Part shown: one piece after another, positions 8,400-17,416 of the stretch
How positions within the stretch are numbered: the first letter of the stretch is position 1
Layout: every line of letters starts with the position of its first letter
Assembly (NCBI GenBank): GCA_046347045.1
Contig: JAXMGX010000002.1
Coordinates: 1-64,000 of the forward strand
Direction of reading: 5' to 3'
Length of the DNA stretch: 64,000 nucleotides
Origin: ZC4RG30 sp046347045
GTDB lineage: Bacteria > Pseudomonadota > Gammaproteobacteria > Steroidobacterales > Steroidobacteraceae
The notes under the pieces: model-generated
The model's database searches: none
What the model was told of the DNA's origin: nothing
The model's input: only the letters and a program-made list of their open reading frames with translations
Translations under genes and position numbers: made by a program

Positions 8400-8801
8400 A
8401 TGGACCGATGCAAGGGCGCCGGCTTCGGCCTGGTCGATGCGCTGGTGGCGCTGGCGCTGCTGGCCATCACGCTGCTGGGCGCCTGTGGTTCGCTGCAATT
8501 CGCGCTGCGGGCAACGCGGGCTGCGGCCTGGCAGTCACAGGCCGTGGACCTGGTCGCCGACCTCGACGAAGACCTGCAGCGTACCGACACGTCGCTGCCG
8601 CTGGCCGCGCACCTCGAGGCCTGGCGGGCCCGCATGCAGCAGCACCTGCCCGCCGCGCGTATCGCGGCGCTCACCTCGCGCAACCTGGTCGTGGGAACGC
8701 TGCCAACCACCTGGCACGAGCTCAGACTCGACTGGAATGGCACGCCGGGTCAGCCGCGCGACTCGCTGCAACTGCCGCTGGTTCCTGCGGACCCGCCATG
8801 A
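8400..8801 (+). CDS. pilV: Type IV pilus minor pilin PilV
   Basis: A 133-residue prepilin. The leader MDRCKGAG is followed by FGLVDALVALALLAITLL, so mature residue 5 is Asp where most prepilins have Glu. Position and length match PilV in the fimU-pilV-pilW-pilX-pilY1-pilE order. I prefer ATG 8400 because it gives a standard short leader. ATG 8364 in the same frame would add 12 residues. The stop overlaps the pilW start in an ATGA motif, so the two are translationally coupled. Confidence 0.8.
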   Translation: MDRCKGAGFGLVDALVALALLAITLLGACGSLQFALRATRAAAWQSQAVDLVADLDEDLQRTDTSLPLAAHLEAWRARMQQHLPAARIAALTSRNLVVGTLPTTWHELRLDWNGTPGQPRDSLQLPLVPADPP

Positions 8802-9625
8802 ACAAAGCTCGATGCATGCGGGCCGATGGTGGGTTCACGCTGGTCGAACTGCTGGTGGCCATGACGCTGGTGGCCACGCTCACTGCCGGCGGCCTTGCGG
8901 CCTATGCCCGTGCCAATGCCACGTGGCACAGCCAGGCTGCCGATCAGCGCCGCCACGAGCGCGCGCAGTACGTGTTCGGCACGCTCGAGCCCGACCTGCA
9001 GATGGCGGGCTACTTCGGGCCGGCGCGGCCCGCAGCGCCGCTGCCCGCAGCGGCGCTGCCCGCCGCCGTGCGCGCCTGCGGCATCGATGCCATCGCCCCA
9101 CTGCATCGGGCGGTGGAACGGTTCGCGGCACCGCCGCCGGCCTGCGTGTCACCCGCCTCGGTGCTGGCAGGCAGCGATGCGCTGCTGATACGCCGCGCCT
9201 CGGCACAGGTGGCCGCGCCACATGCCGGCCGCGCGCAATGGCTCACGGCCGGGGAAACCCCGCCCGCGGGCGCGCTGCTGTGGGATGGGCAGATTCCGCC
9301 CGCAGCGCCCGGTGCCGAACTGCGCGATCTCGTCGTGCGCATCTACTACGTGGCACGCAGCGCCGACGGCGACAGCGGCTCCCCCGCGCTGCGCGTGAAG
9401 ACGCTGAGCGAAGTGGCCGGCGCGCCGGCCTTCATCGACACGGAGGTGATGCCCGGTGTTGAATCCCTTCAGGTGGAACTGCTGCCGCCGACGGCGCCTC
9501 GGTCCGTTCGCGTTTCACTGCGTGTCCGCGCCGATGCGGCGGACACCGCTGCGCAGGATGCGCGCCGAACGCTGTCGCTCACGCGGCATTTCACGCTTCG
9601 CAATGCGTTGCCCGATGCGCCCTGA
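8798..9625 (+). CDS. pilW: Type IV pilus minor pilin PilW
   Basis: A 275-residue prepilin with leader MNKARCMRADGG cut before FTLVELLVAMTLVATL, keeping Phe1 and Glu5. The large C-terminal domain (MAGYFGPARP, then RDLVVRIYYVA and a late SLQVELLP) matches PilW, a minor pilin that acts with PilV, PilX and PilE in the tip and priming complex. It overlaps pilV by 4 bp and pilX by 11 bp, so the genes are one transcription unit. Start ATG 8798 is fixed by the overlap and by the leader. Confidence 0.87.
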   Translation: MNKARCMRADGGFTLVELLVAMTLVATLTAGGLAAYARANATWHSQAADQRRHERAQYVFGTLEPDLQMAGYFGPARPAAPLPAAALPAAVRACGIDAIAPLHRAVERFAAPPPACVSPASVLAGSDALLIRRASAQVAAPHAGRAQWLTAGETPPAGALLWDGQIPPAAPGAELRDLVVRIYYVARSADGDSGSPALRVKTLSEVAGAPAFIDTEVMPGVESLQVELLPPTAPRSVRVSLRVRADAADTAAQDARRTLSLTRHFTLRNALPDAP

Positions 9626-10049
9626 TCCGCGCCTGCGCCGGCGCCGTGGATTCGCCGTGGCCTTCATGCTCGTGCTCGTGGCAGTGGTGGCGCTGGCAGG
9701 CGCGGCAGCGGTGCAGGATGTGCTGTTCGCGCAGCAGATGGCCACTTCGCGAACGCAGCAGCAGCGGGCCATGGGCAATGCGGAGCTGGGGCTGCGAATC
9801 GGCATGCAGCAGCTTGCCGCTGGCGGGCCGCCGCCGGAAAGCGGCGAGCTGCATCCCGGGCCAACGCAGGCGGACTCGTTGCGGATCACGCTCGCGCCCG
9901 GAGCCATGCGGGTACCGCAGCACTTCAGTGCGGGGCGATTCGTCGTCCGCGACTATGAGATCCACAGCACGGGTGGCTCCGCGCGCAATGCACAGCGCAC
10001 GCTGGTGCAGGGTGTCACGCGGCTCGAGCCGCTGGCAGACTTGCCATGA
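9615..10049 (+). CDS. pilX: Type IV pilus assembly protein PilX
   Basis: A 144-residue protein. MRPDPRLRRRRG is followed by FAVAFMLVLVAVVALAGAAAVQ, a prepilin-like helix without Glu5, as is usual in PilX, which caps or binds the pilin complex through other contacts. The soluble part (QQRAMGNAELGLRIG, then VRDYEIHSTG) matches PilX. ATG 9615 lies inside the end of pilW, and the stop overlaps the next start by ATGA. Confidence 0.82.
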   Translation: MRPDPRLRRRRGFAVAFMLVLVAVVALAGAAAVQDVLFAQQMATSRTQQQRAMGNAELGLRIGMQQLAAGGPPPESGELHPGPTQADSLRITLAPGAMRVPQHFSAGRFVVRDYEIHSTGGSARNAQRTLVQGVTRLEPLADLP

Positions 10050-11107
10050 GTGCGCGCCGCCGTCGCAGCGCGCGGGCACCAATCGCCAGCGTCCTGCTCG
10101 CTGTTGCCGGCGGAATGCTGGTGCCAGCCGGGCCCGCGCCGGCGGCCGAGCCCTCGCTTCCCGCCTGCTTCGCTGGCGAGCCGGTGTCCATCGTGGTGCG
10201 CATCGGCGACACGCCACCGCGACGGGCATGGCTGCGCGGCGGGATATCCCCGCCACTGACCGTCGTGGATGCAGGCACTTCGCAGGTGCTGTGGTCAGCG
10301 GCGGAGAGTCCCCCCGCCCACCAGCTCTTCAGCAACCTGCGTCTGCAGTTCCTGGGCAGCCTGTTGCCGCTCGACCTGGATGGCGACGGCGTGCACGACC
10401 GCATCTATGCCGGCGATCTGGGCGGCCGGCTGTGGCGATTCGACCTGCATCATGCGCAGCCGGCGGAGCGCTGGGCCAGTGGCGGGGTATTCGCGGATTT
10501 CGCGGCGGGTTCGCGCGGATTCGTCGCCGCGCCCGACGTCTCGCTGGCCGGTGACGGTTCGCAGACCTGGTTCAACATCGCGCTGGGCACGGCACGACTG
10601 GGCTCCGCCACCGTCGACAACCGCTTCTATGTGGTGCGCGATCGTGCACCCTTCGAGTCCTGGAGCCCCTCGCAGTACCAGGACTGGCGGCCGCTGCGCG
10701 AAGATGACCTGGTGATGCTGCCGCGACTCGGCGCATCGCTTTCCGGGCCTGCACCCCATGGCTACTTCATCGGCCTGGGCAGCACCGATGTCCTGTCGCC
10801 GACACTGACGGTATCCGGGCGCGCCACGCTGGCGCTGGCACAGTCCGGTTCGGCACTGGATGGTCGATGCGCAGTGTCGGTCGTGGTCTCATCGCTGACA
10901 CTCGACACCGGTCTGGAACAGGGCGTGCCGGCATCGGTCGGCAGCGCGCCGACACGGGTCACGCTGTCGATGACGGCGGGAGGGGCCTTCGCATTGCATC
11001 GCGAGGGAAGTCGCGCGCTGTGCACGCTGGATGCAACCCGCATTCCTGCCTGCGATGTCGACCTGTCGCCGCGACGCATCTGGTGGCGTCGCGAGGATGC
11101 GGACTGA
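10046..11107 (+). CDS. Unusually short PilY1-like protein (C-terminal propeller only)
   Basis: A 353-residue protein with a Sec signal peptide (about residues 1-34). Only the end of the PilY1 beta-propeller is present: the calcium loop in PLDLDGDGVHDRIYAGDLGG, then WFNIALGT, FYVVRDRAPF, GYFIGLGSTDVLSPTLT and terminal RRIWWRRED. Usual PilY1 proteins are about 1000 residues or more with a long N-terminal part, often including a von Willebrand A domain. That part is absent and no remnant lies upstream, because pilX abuts directly. The frame is intact and both ends overlap neighbours, so it looks like a functional mini-PilY1 rather than debris. It may stabilise the minor pilin complex without the adhesin half. 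Confidence 0.75.
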   Translation: MSARRRRSARAPIASVLLAVAGGMLVPAGPAPAAEPSLPACFAGEPVSIVVRIGDTPPRRAWLRGGISPPLTVVDAGTSQVLWSAAESPPAHQLFSNLRLQFLGSLLPLDLDGDGVHDRIYAGDLGGRLWRFDLHHAQPAERWASGGVFADFAAGSRGFVAAPDVSLAGDGSQTWFNIALGTARLGSATVDNRFYVVRDRAPFESWSPSQYQDWRPLREDDLVMLPRLGASLSGPAPHGYFIGLGSTDVLSPTLTVSGRATLALAQSGSALDGRCAVSVVVSSLTLDTGLEQGVPASVGSAPTRVTLSMTAGGAFALHREGSRALCTLDATRIPACDVDLSPRRIWWRREDAD

Positions 11108-11592
11108 TGCATAGGGGCAAACCTGCACATGCGTATGCGCGCGCGAGCGCGCGGGCGCGAGGCTTCACGCTGCTCGAGATGCTCATCGCGCTGGCCATTG
11201 CCGCTCTGCTGGCGACGCTGGCGTGGCCCGGCTACCGACAGCTCATGCATCGCACGCAGCGCGTCGAAGCACGCCTGGCACTGCTGAAACTGCAGTACCT
11301 GCAGGAACGCCACTTCGCCGATCACCATGCCTATGCCGGGCAGTTGCGCGCCGATGGCGCGGGCAGCAGCCTGCCCGTGCCTGCCGTCAGCGACGAGGGC
11401 AACTATGCGCTGTCGATGCAGGTCGATGCGGATGGACAGCGGTACGTGGCCATCGCCCAGGCGCTGCCTGGCGGCCGGCAGGCCGGCGACATCTCCTGCC
11501 AATGGCTTTCGATCGATACGGTGGGAACACGCCGGTCAGCGCCGGCCCGGGGCCCCTGGCGCGCCGAACCGGGCGCCGGCTGCTGGGGCTGA
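11107..11592 (+). CDS. pilE: Type IV pilus minor pilin PilE
   Basis: A 161-residue prepilin with leader ending RARG19 before FTLLEMLIALAIAALLATLAWPGY, with Phe1 and Glu5 kept. The mature part has the PilE layout (RVEARLALLKLQYLQERHFADHHAYA, then NYALSMQVDADGQRYVAIA) and two C-terminal cysteines (ISCQW and AGCWG) for the pilin D-loop disulfide. It follows pilY1 with a TGATG overlap. Its stop abuts the convergent ispH stop with no gap. In P. aeruginosa pilE holds the same place next to ispH. Confidence 0.86.
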   Translation: MHRGKPAHAYARASARARGFTLLEMLIALAIAALLATLAWPGYRQLMHRTQRVEARLALLKLQYLQERHFADHHAYAGQLRADGAGSSLPVPAVSDEGNYALSMQVDADGQRYVAIAQALPGGRQAGDISCQWLSIDTVGTRRSAPARGPWRAEPGAGCWG

Positions 11593-12576
11593 TCAGCCGC
11601 CGCTGGCCGGCCGCAAGGCGCGTGGCAGGCTGAACACCACGTTCTCTTCGCGGCCGATGATCTCGCGCGGCGTCGTGCCGCCCCAGGAACGCAGCCGCTC
11701 GACCACCTGCTGCACCAGCAGTTCCGGTGCAGACGCGCCGGCCGTCACGCCCACCGCGCGGCGGCCATCGAACCACTGGCGCTGCAGATTGCCGGGCCCG
11801 TCGACGAGATACCCGGGGATGCCCGCACGGTCGGCCAGTTCACGCAGCCGATTCGAATTGGAGCTGGTGACCGACCCCACCACCACCAGCACGTCGCATT
11901 GCTCCAGCAGGCGCTTCACGGCGTCCTGGCGGTTCTGCGTGGCATAGCAGATGTCCTCGATCCGCGGCGCCTGAAGCAGCGGGAAGCGCCGGCGCAACGC
12001 ATCGACGATGGCCTGGGTGTCGTCCACCGACAGCGTGGTCTGCGTGACGAAGGCCAGCGATTCGGGACGCCGCACGACAAGTCGCTCCACATCGGCCACG
12101 TTCTCGACCAGGTGGATGACGCCGCCCAGCGAGGCATCGAAGCGGCCCATGGTGCCCTCCACCTCCGGATGGCCCGCGTGTCCGATCAGCACCACGTCGC
12201 GCGCATCGCGCGCGTAGCGCGCCACTTCCAGGTGCACCTTGGTCACCAGCGGACAGGTGGCATCGAACACCTGGAAGCCGCGGCGCTGCGCCTCGACTTC
12301 CACCGCGCTCGACACGCCATGCGCCGAGAAGATCACCGTGGCGCCATCGGGCACTTCGGCCAGTTCCTCGACGAAGCGCGCGCCCATGTCGCGCAGGCGC
12401 TCGACCACGTGGCGGTTGTGCACCACCTCGTGCCGCACGTAGATCGGTGCACCGAACAGCTCGATGGCGCGCTCGACGATGTCGATGGCGCGGTCCACGC
12501 CGGCGCAGAAGCCGCGCGGGCTCGCCAGCAGGATGCGCATGCCCGGGTCGGCGCCGGCGGCCTCGGGCGCGTTCAT
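11593..12576 (-). CDS. ispH: 4-hydroxy-3-methylbut-2-enyl diphosphate reductase IspH
   Basis: The last step of the MEP isoprenoid pathway, reducing HMBPP to IPP and DMAPP with a [4Fe-4S] cluster. The 327-residue sequence shows the cluster cysteines in RGFCAGVDRA, DATCPLV and EDICYATQNRQ, plus VRHEVVHNRHVV and TTLSVDDT, all family landmarks. ATG 12576 overlaps the lspA stop (ATGA), and start at a later Met in GMRILLASPRG is possible. The usual fkpB gene between lspA and ispH is missing here. The encoded chain feeds the prenyl diphosphate synthase IspB 9 kb away. Confidence 0.95.
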   Translation of the reverse strand: MNAPEAAGADPGMRILLASPRGFCAGVDRAIDIVERAIELFGAPIYVRHEVVHNRHVVERLRDMGARFVEELAEVPDGATVIFSAHGVSSAVEVEAQRRGFQVFDATCPLVTKVHLEVARYARDARDVVLIGHAGHPEVEGTMGRFDASLGGVIHLVENVADVERLVVRRPESLAFVTQTTLSVDDTQAIVDALRRRFPLLQAPRIEDICYATQNRQDAVKRLLEQCDVLVVVGSVTSSNSNRLRELADRAGIPGYLVDGPGNLQRQWFDGRRAVGVTAGASAPELLVQQVVERLRSWGGTTPREIIGREENVVFSLPRALRPASGG

Positions 12577-13085
12577 TTGCCGGTCCCGCCTGCTTTGGCG
12601 GCGCGCCGCGAATCCAGCAGCGCATCGAGCAATATCAGAACCGCGCCGATGGTGATGCAGCTGTCGGCCACATTGAACGCGGGAAAATAGGCCTTTTCCC
12701 AGTGCACGGCGATGAAGTCGACCACATTGCCGTGCCGGACGCGGTCGATCACGTTGCCCAGCGCACCGCTGGCGATCAGCATCAAACCGGCCGACTGCAG
12801 CTTCTGCGTCGCTGCGTCGAGCCGCTTCAGCCACCACAGAATCCCCAGGGTGACCGCCAGCGCGAACGCGGTGAACAGCCAGCGCTGCAGCCCGCCGGGA
12901 ATGTCCAGGAAGCTGAAGGCCGCGCCGTAGTTGCGCGCATGGACGATATCGAACACCGGCAGCACGTAGCGCGATTCGTGCAGCGCGAAGGTGCGCAGAA
13001 TCCATTCCTTGGTGAGCTGGTCGAGCACGATGGCGGCCACGCCCAGTGGCCACCACCGCAACCCGGAGCGCAGCCCCTCAGACAT
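12573..13085 (-). CDS. lspA: Signal peptidase II (lipoprotein signal peptidase)
   Basis: A 170-residue inner-membrane aspartyl protease that removes lipoprotein signal peptides. It has four membrane helices. The conserved blocks are VLDQLTKEWI, NYGAAFSFL, GALGNVIDRVRHGNVVDFI and AFNVADSCI; the aspartates in the last two are the catalytic pair. I start at ATG 13085 (MSEGLRSGLRWW), which overlaps the ileS stop by 8 bp. A longer frame upstream is inside ileS and unlike the family. It is part of ribF-ileS-lspA-ispH. Confidence 0.95.
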   Translation of the reverse strand: MSEGLRSGLRWWPLGVAAIVLDQLTKEWILRTFALHESRYVLPVFDIVHARNYGAAFSFLDIPGGLQRWLFTAFALAVTLGILWWLKRLDAATQKLQSAGLMLIASGALGNVIDRVRHGNVVDFIAVHWEKAYFPAFNVADSCITIGAVLILLDALLDSRRAAKAGGTGK

Positions 13086-15915
13086 GGCGGCGCTGCTCCG
13101 GCCGGTCGCCGATGTTGCCCACGCAGCGCAGGCACAGCTCCGGATGCGCGGCATCCCTGCCCACGTCGTCGGTGAGATGCCAGCAGCGCACGCACTTGTT
13201 GCCGCCGCTGCGCTTGACCTTCAGCCACACGCCGGGAATCACCGCGCTGCCGGCCTCGGCGGCCACGGCGCCGCCGGGATCGGCCTGCACGGCATGCACG
13301 CGCGCGGCCGAGGTGATGGTGAGGAAGCGCAGCTCCCCGCCCAGCGCCTTGTAGCGCGCGGCATGATCGGGCAGCGCGTAGATGTCGACCTCGGCCTCGA
13401 GCGGCGCGCCGATGGTGCCGGCCTCGCGCAGCTTTTCCAGCTCGCGCAGCACGGCCTGGCGCAGCGCGATCAGTGCATCCCAGTCGACGCGCGCCGCAGG
13501 CACGGCGGGGAATTCATGCCAGGTGGTCAGGAACACCGACTTGGGCTTGCCGGCCAGCGGCAGCACCTGCCAGATCTCCTCGGCGGTGAACGACAGCACC
13601 GGCGCCAGCCAGCGCACCATGGCCGAGAGGATGTGCAGCATCACCGTCTGCGCGGAACGGCGGGCATGGCCGCCGGCCGGCGTGGTGTACATGCGGTCCT
13701 TCAACACGTCCAGGTACAGGCCGCCCAGGTCGTTCACGCAGAAGTTGTGCGCGCGCTGATACACGACGTGGAACTGGTAGTCGCGATAGGCCGAGACGAT
13801 TTCCTGCTGCAGGGCGGCTGCGCGGCGCAATGCCCAGGCATCGAAGTCGATCAACTGGTCCACCGGCACCGAGTGCTGCTCCGGATCGAAGCCGTGCAGG
13901 TTGCCCAGCAGGAAGCGCACGGTGTTGCGGATGCGCCGGTAGGAGTCCGACGTGCGCTTCAGGATCTCGTCCGACACCGACATCTCGCTGGTGTAGTCGG
14001 TGGCCGAAACCCACAGCCGCAGCACGTCGGCGCCCAGCGTGTTCATCACCTTGTCGGGCGCCACCACATTGCCCAGCGACTTGGACATCTTGCGGCCCTT
14101 CTCGTCCACGGTGAAGCCGTAGGTGAGCACGTTCTTGTAGGGCGCGCGCTCGTACAGCGCCTCGGAGATCAGGAGCGAGCTGTGGAACCAGCCGCGGTGC
14201 TGGTCGGAGCCTTCGAGGTACATCTCGACCGGAGCGGCGATCTCCGGCCGTTCGTGGCCCACCACTTCGAAGCTGACGCCCGAGTCGGCCCACACGTCCA
14301 TCACGTCGGTGACCTTGTGGTACTGCGCCGCGTCGTCGCCGATCAGCTCGCGCGGATCCAGGTCGAACCACGCATCTATGCCGCCGACCTCCACGCGCTT
14401 CGCGACTTCTTCGATGAGCTGCTGCGTGCGCGGATGCAGCTGATTCGTCTCGTTGTGCGCGAACAGCGTGATGGGCACACCCCAGGTGCGCTGGCGCGAG
14501 ATGCACCAGTCCGGCCGCGTCTCGATCATGCCCGCGATGCGCTGCTGGCCCCAGGCCGGAATCCACTTCACCTGCGGGATGTCACGCAGCGTGTTGGCGC
14601 GCAGGTTCTTCTGGTCCATCGAGATGAACCACTGCGGCGTGGCGCGGAAGATCACCGGCGTCTTGTGGCGCCAGCAATGCGGATAGCTGTGCCGCAGCGG
14701 CGCATGCTGCAGCAGCGCGTCGGTGGCCTTCAGCGTTTCGATGATCTTCGCACTGGCATCGTCCAGCTTCATGCCGCCCACCAGCGGCGTGTCGGCCTGG
14801 AAGCGGCCATCGCCCAGCACGGGGTTCACGACCGGCAGGTTGTAGCGGCGGCCGACGATGTAGTCGTCCTGGCCGTGCGCAGGCGCAGTGTGCACGGCGC
14901 CGGTGCCGGCCTCGAGCGTCACGTGGTCACCGAGAATCACCGGCACCTGGCGGTTCTGGAAGGGATGCTGCAGCTTCAACCCCTCGAGCACCCTGCCCTC
15001 GAAGCGCGCCACTTCGCGCGCGGCCGCGGCGGAGGCTTCATCGGTATAGCGCTGCAGGCTTGCCGCCGCGAGCCCGGCGGCAAGGATCACGCGGCGCGAG
15101 GCACCATTGCGGCTGAATTCCACCAGCACGTATTCATAGTCGGCGCGCAGCGCCACGGCCTCGTTGGCCGGCAGCGTCCAGGGCGTGGTGGTCCAGATCA
15201 CCACATCGGTGGGCGCCATCGCCCCGCTGGCCGCACCGATGCGCCGCGCCAGATCATTCGTATCCACCACGCGGAAGGCCACGTCGATGGCCGGCGAGGT
15301 CTTGTCCTCGTATTCCACTTCCGCCTCGGCCAGCGCGGAGCGGCAGTCGAGGCACCAGTACACGGGCTTGGCGCCGATGTAGACGTGGCCGTTGGCGATC
15401 ACCTTGCCCAGCACGCGGATCTGCCCGGCTTCGTAGCGCGGGTTCATCGTGACGTAGGGGCGATCCCAGTCGCCCATCACGCCCAGACGCTTGAAGTCCT
15501 TGCGCTGCAGGTCGATCTGCTCCTGCGCATAGGCGCGGCAGGCGGCGCGGAAGGCACGCGCGTCCAGCTTCTGGCCGACGCGGCCGTGCTTCTTCTCCAC
15601 CTGCATCTCGATGGGCAGGCCGTGGCAGTCCCAGCCCGGGATGTAGGGCGAGTCGTAACCGTCGAGCGTGCGCGCCTTGACGATGATGTCCTTCAGGATC
15701 TTGTTGCAGGCGTGACCCAGGTGGATGGCGCCGTTGGCATACGGCGGGCCGTCATGCAGCGCGAAGCGCGGCCGGCCCTTTGCCGCCTGGCGCAACTGCC
15801 CGTAGATATCGTTCGACTCCCACCACTTGAGCATCTCCGGCTCGCGACGGGCGAGGTCCGCCTTCATCGCGAAGTCGGTCTGCGGCAGGTTCACCGTGTT
15901 CTTGTAATCAGCCAC
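13078..15915 (-). CDS. ileS: Isoleucyl-tRNA synthetase
   Basis: A 945-residue class I synthetase, the usual bacterial length. The HIGH-type signature is in AIHLGHACNK, the KMSKS loop is GRKMSKSLGN, and a C-terminal zinc site is built from CVRCW and CLRCVGN. The editing domain (WTTTPWTLPAN, and GTGAVHTAPAHGQDDY) is present. The start is GTG at 15915 (MADYKNTVNLP), overlapping ribF by 8 bp. The gene order ribF-ileS-lspA is shared across gammaproteobacteria. Confidence 0.98.
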   Translation of the reverse strand: MADYKNTVNLPQTDFAMKADLARREPEMLKWWESNDIYGQLRQAAKGRPRFALHDGPPYANGAIHLGHACNKILKDIIVKARTLDGYDSPYIPGWDCHGLPIEMQVEKKHGRVGQKLDARAFRAACRAYAQEQIDLQRKDFKRLGVMGDWDRPYVTMNPRYEAGQIRVLGKVIANGHVYIGAKPVYWCLDCRSALAEAEVEYEDKTSPAIDVAFRVVDTNDLARRIGAASGAMAPTDVVIWTTTPWTLPANEAVALRADYEYVLVEFSRNGASRRVILAAGLAAASLQRYTDEASAAAAREVARFEGRVLEGLKLQHPFQNRQVPVILGDHVTLEAGTGAVHTAPAHGQDDYIVGRRYNLPVVNPVLGDGRFQADTPLVGGMKLDDASAKIIETLKATDALLQHAPLRHSYPHCWRHKTPVIFRATPQWFISMDQKNLRANTLRDIPQVKWIPAWGQQRIAGMIETRPDWCISRQRTWGVPITLFAHNETNQLHPRTQQLIEEVAKRVEVGGIDAWFDLDPRELIGDDAAQYHKVTDVMDVWADSGVSFEVVGHERPEIAAPVEMYLEGSDQHRGWFHSSLLISEALYERAPYKNVLTYGFTVDEKGRKMSKSLGNVVAPDKVMNTLGADVLRLWVSATDYTSEMSVSDEILKRTSDSYRRIRNTVRFLLGNLHGFDPEQHSVPVDQLIDFDAWALRRAAALQQEIVSAYRDYQFHVVYQRAHNFCVNDLGGLYLDVLKDRMYTTPAGGHARRSAQTVMLHILSAMVRWLAPVLSFTAEEIWQVLPLAGKPKSVFLTTWHEFPAVPAARVDWDALIALRQAVLRELEKLREAGTIGAPLEAEVDIYALPDHAARYKALGGELRFLTITSAARVHAVQADPGGAVAAEAGSAVIPGVWLKVKRSGGNKCVRCWHLTDDVGRDAAHPELCLRCVGNIGDRPEQRRHV

Positions 15916-16906
15916 TCACATCTCCAGACGAAACTTGCGCCGCGAGCGCGCGACGCGCATCCGCGGCATCCTGGTGCATCTGCACGACCATGGCATCCAG
16001 GCTGTCGAATCGGCGTTCCTCGCGCAGCCGCGCGACGAACTCCACCTCGATCTCGCGGCCGTACAGATCGCCTGCGAAATCGAACACATGCGCCTCGAGC
16101 AGCGGACGCGTGCCGCCCACCGTGGGGCGCGTGCCCAAACTGGCGACGCCCGCCAGGCCCATGGCGCGCTCACCGTGGTTGACTGTGCCGGCCATGCCGG
16201 CGCGCGCCGTCACACCGTGAATGCGGACTGCAAAGATACCGTCCATCGGGGTCTGCCGTCGCGCCAGCCTGAGATTGGCGGTGGGGTATCCCAGCGTGCG
16301 GCCAAGCTGCTCGCCGCGCACCACCCGGCCGCGCATGGAATAGTTGCGACCCAGAAGCAGCGCGGCGCGCCCGAGGTTGCCGTTCGCCAGGGCCTCGCGG
16401 ACCAGGCCGCTACTCACCCTGCTGCCCGCGGCCTCCACCGGATCGACCACGTGCAGCTCGATGCCGAGCGCCGGCGCATGCCGGCGGAACCATTCCACAT
16501 CGGCCTCGCCCCGGTAGGCGGCACGGAAATCGTGGCCGATCACCAGATGACGGATGCCCGCCGCCCCGAGCAGCGCGGCAAACTGCTGCGCGCGCAGGCT
16601 GCGCAGCGATTCGTTGAATGGCAGCACGCAGAACACCTCCGGGCCGTCCTTTTCCAGCAGGCGCCAGCGTTCGCGGAAGGTGGTGAGCCGGGGCACTGGT
16701 GCGCCGCGCGCGAAGAACTCCTTGGGCAGGGGTTCGAAACTGATCACCATGCTGCCCAGCCCCTTGGCGATGGCGATCTCGCGGGTGCGCCGGATCAGCT
16801 CGCGATGGCCCCGGTGCAGACCGTCGAAGCCACCGATGGTGGCCGCATGTCCCCTGCCGGCCAGGGCCTGCGATGCGGCGCCGGAAAGGCTGCGAAGCAG
16901 CCGCAT
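15908..16906 (-). CDS. ribF: Bifunctional riboflavin kinase/FAD synthetase
   Basis: A 332-residue RibF that makes FMN from riboflavin and then FAD. The N-terminal adenylyltransferase half shows GGFDGLHRGHREL and VIGHDFR. The C-terminal kinase half shows GRTLGYPTANL and a late EVEFVARLREERRF. It heads the ribF-ileS-lspA-ispH run and is divergent from rpsT across 212 bp. Its products are needed by the flavoproteins here, GlcD and GlcE among them. Confidence 0.96.
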   Translation of the reverse strand: MRLLRSLSGAASQALAGRGHAATIGGFDGLHRGHRELIRRTREIAIAKGLGSMVISFEPLPKEFFARGAPVPRLTTFRERWRLLEKDGPEVFCVLPFNESLRSLRAQQFAALLGAAGIRHLVIGHDFRAAYRGEADVEWFRRHAPALGIELHVVDPVEAAGSRVSSGLVREALANGNLGRAALLLGRNYSMRGRVVRGEQLGRTLGYPTANLRLARRQTPMDGIFAVRIHGVTARAGMAGTVNHGERAMGLAGVASLGTRPTVGGTRPLLEAHVFDFAGDLYGREIEVEFVARLREERRFDSLDAMVVQMHQDAADARRALAAQVSSGDVSG

Positions 16907-17047
16907 CAGCGGGCGTTCCGGGCGCGGTTCTTGGGGGGTTGCGACATCGCGGCGGCAGACTAGGCAAGCTTCGGACAGGTGGCAAGGCCGGCCCGTTGCG
17001 GGGTGGCCCGGAAGCCTGAATTATGGGCACTTTTCCGGTGCTGTCGG

Positions 17048-17076
17048 TTGACTTCCGGACCCTGCCTCCCCACACT
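17048..17076 (+). promoter_or_regulatory. Candidate sigma70 promoter for rpsT
   Basis: TTGACT (17048-17053) is followed after 17 bp by CACACT (17071-17076). The -35 box is good and the -10 is weak. It lies about 45 bp before the rpsT start in the ribF/rpsT divergent gap (16907-17118). I see nothing else of note in that gap. Confidence 0.4.
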
Positions 17077-17118
17077 ACGCGGCCCCGAATCAAGGCGTAA
17101 TTGGCGGAGAATTCCAGC

Positions 17119-17388
17119 GTGGCGAACACCAAGTCAGCAGAAAAAGCAGCCCGGCAGGCGGTCAAGCATCGCGCCAGCAACGTGGCGCTGCGTTCGCGGC
17201 TGCGCACGGCCATCCGCAAGGCCACCGAGGCCACTGCCTCGGGCAATGGTGACACCGCCCGCGCCGGCGTGAAGAGCGCCCAGCCCATCATCGATGCCAT
17301 GGCCACCAAGGGCCTCATCCACCGCAACAAGGCCGCCCGCCACAAGAGCCGTCTGGCCGCCAAGGCCAAGGCCGCCGCCGGCAAGTAA
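17119..17388 (+). CDS. rpsT: 30S ribosomal protein S20
   Basis: An 89-residue, Lys/Arg/Ala-rich protein that binds 16S rRNA early in 30S assembly. ANTKSAEKAARQ at the N-terminus and TKGLIHRNKAARHKSRL near the C-terminus are S20 hallmarks. The start is GTG at 17119, because S20 begins MAN(I/T)KSA and GGAGA lies at 17107-17111. A TTG 18 bp further up is not needed. It is monocistronic, ending in a good terminator, and divergent from ribF as in relatives. Confidence 0.95.
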   Translation: MANTKSAEKAARQAVKHRASNVALRSRLRTAIRKATEATASGNGDTARAGVKSAQPIIDAMATKGLIHRNKAARHKSRLAAKAKAAAGK

Positions 17389-17416
17389 CGCGTCGCAGAA
17401 CGCGACGATTCAAGGC

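Noticed and set aside
10046..11107. The short PilY1 as a pseudogene
   Set aside because: Signal peptide, calcium loop, C-terminal motifs and start/stop overlaps on both sides are intact, with no frameshift, so I call it a gene.
13078..15915. A T-box or similar leader controlling ileS
   Set aside because: ileS overlaps ribF by 8 bp, so there is no leader, and T-boxes are not expected in this group.
12991..16182. A 1063-codon open frame on the plus strand opposite ileS and ribF
   Set aside because: It is the mirror of a GC-rich coding region. The product is Arg/His/Ala-rich without recognisable domains, while ileS on the other strand has every family motif.
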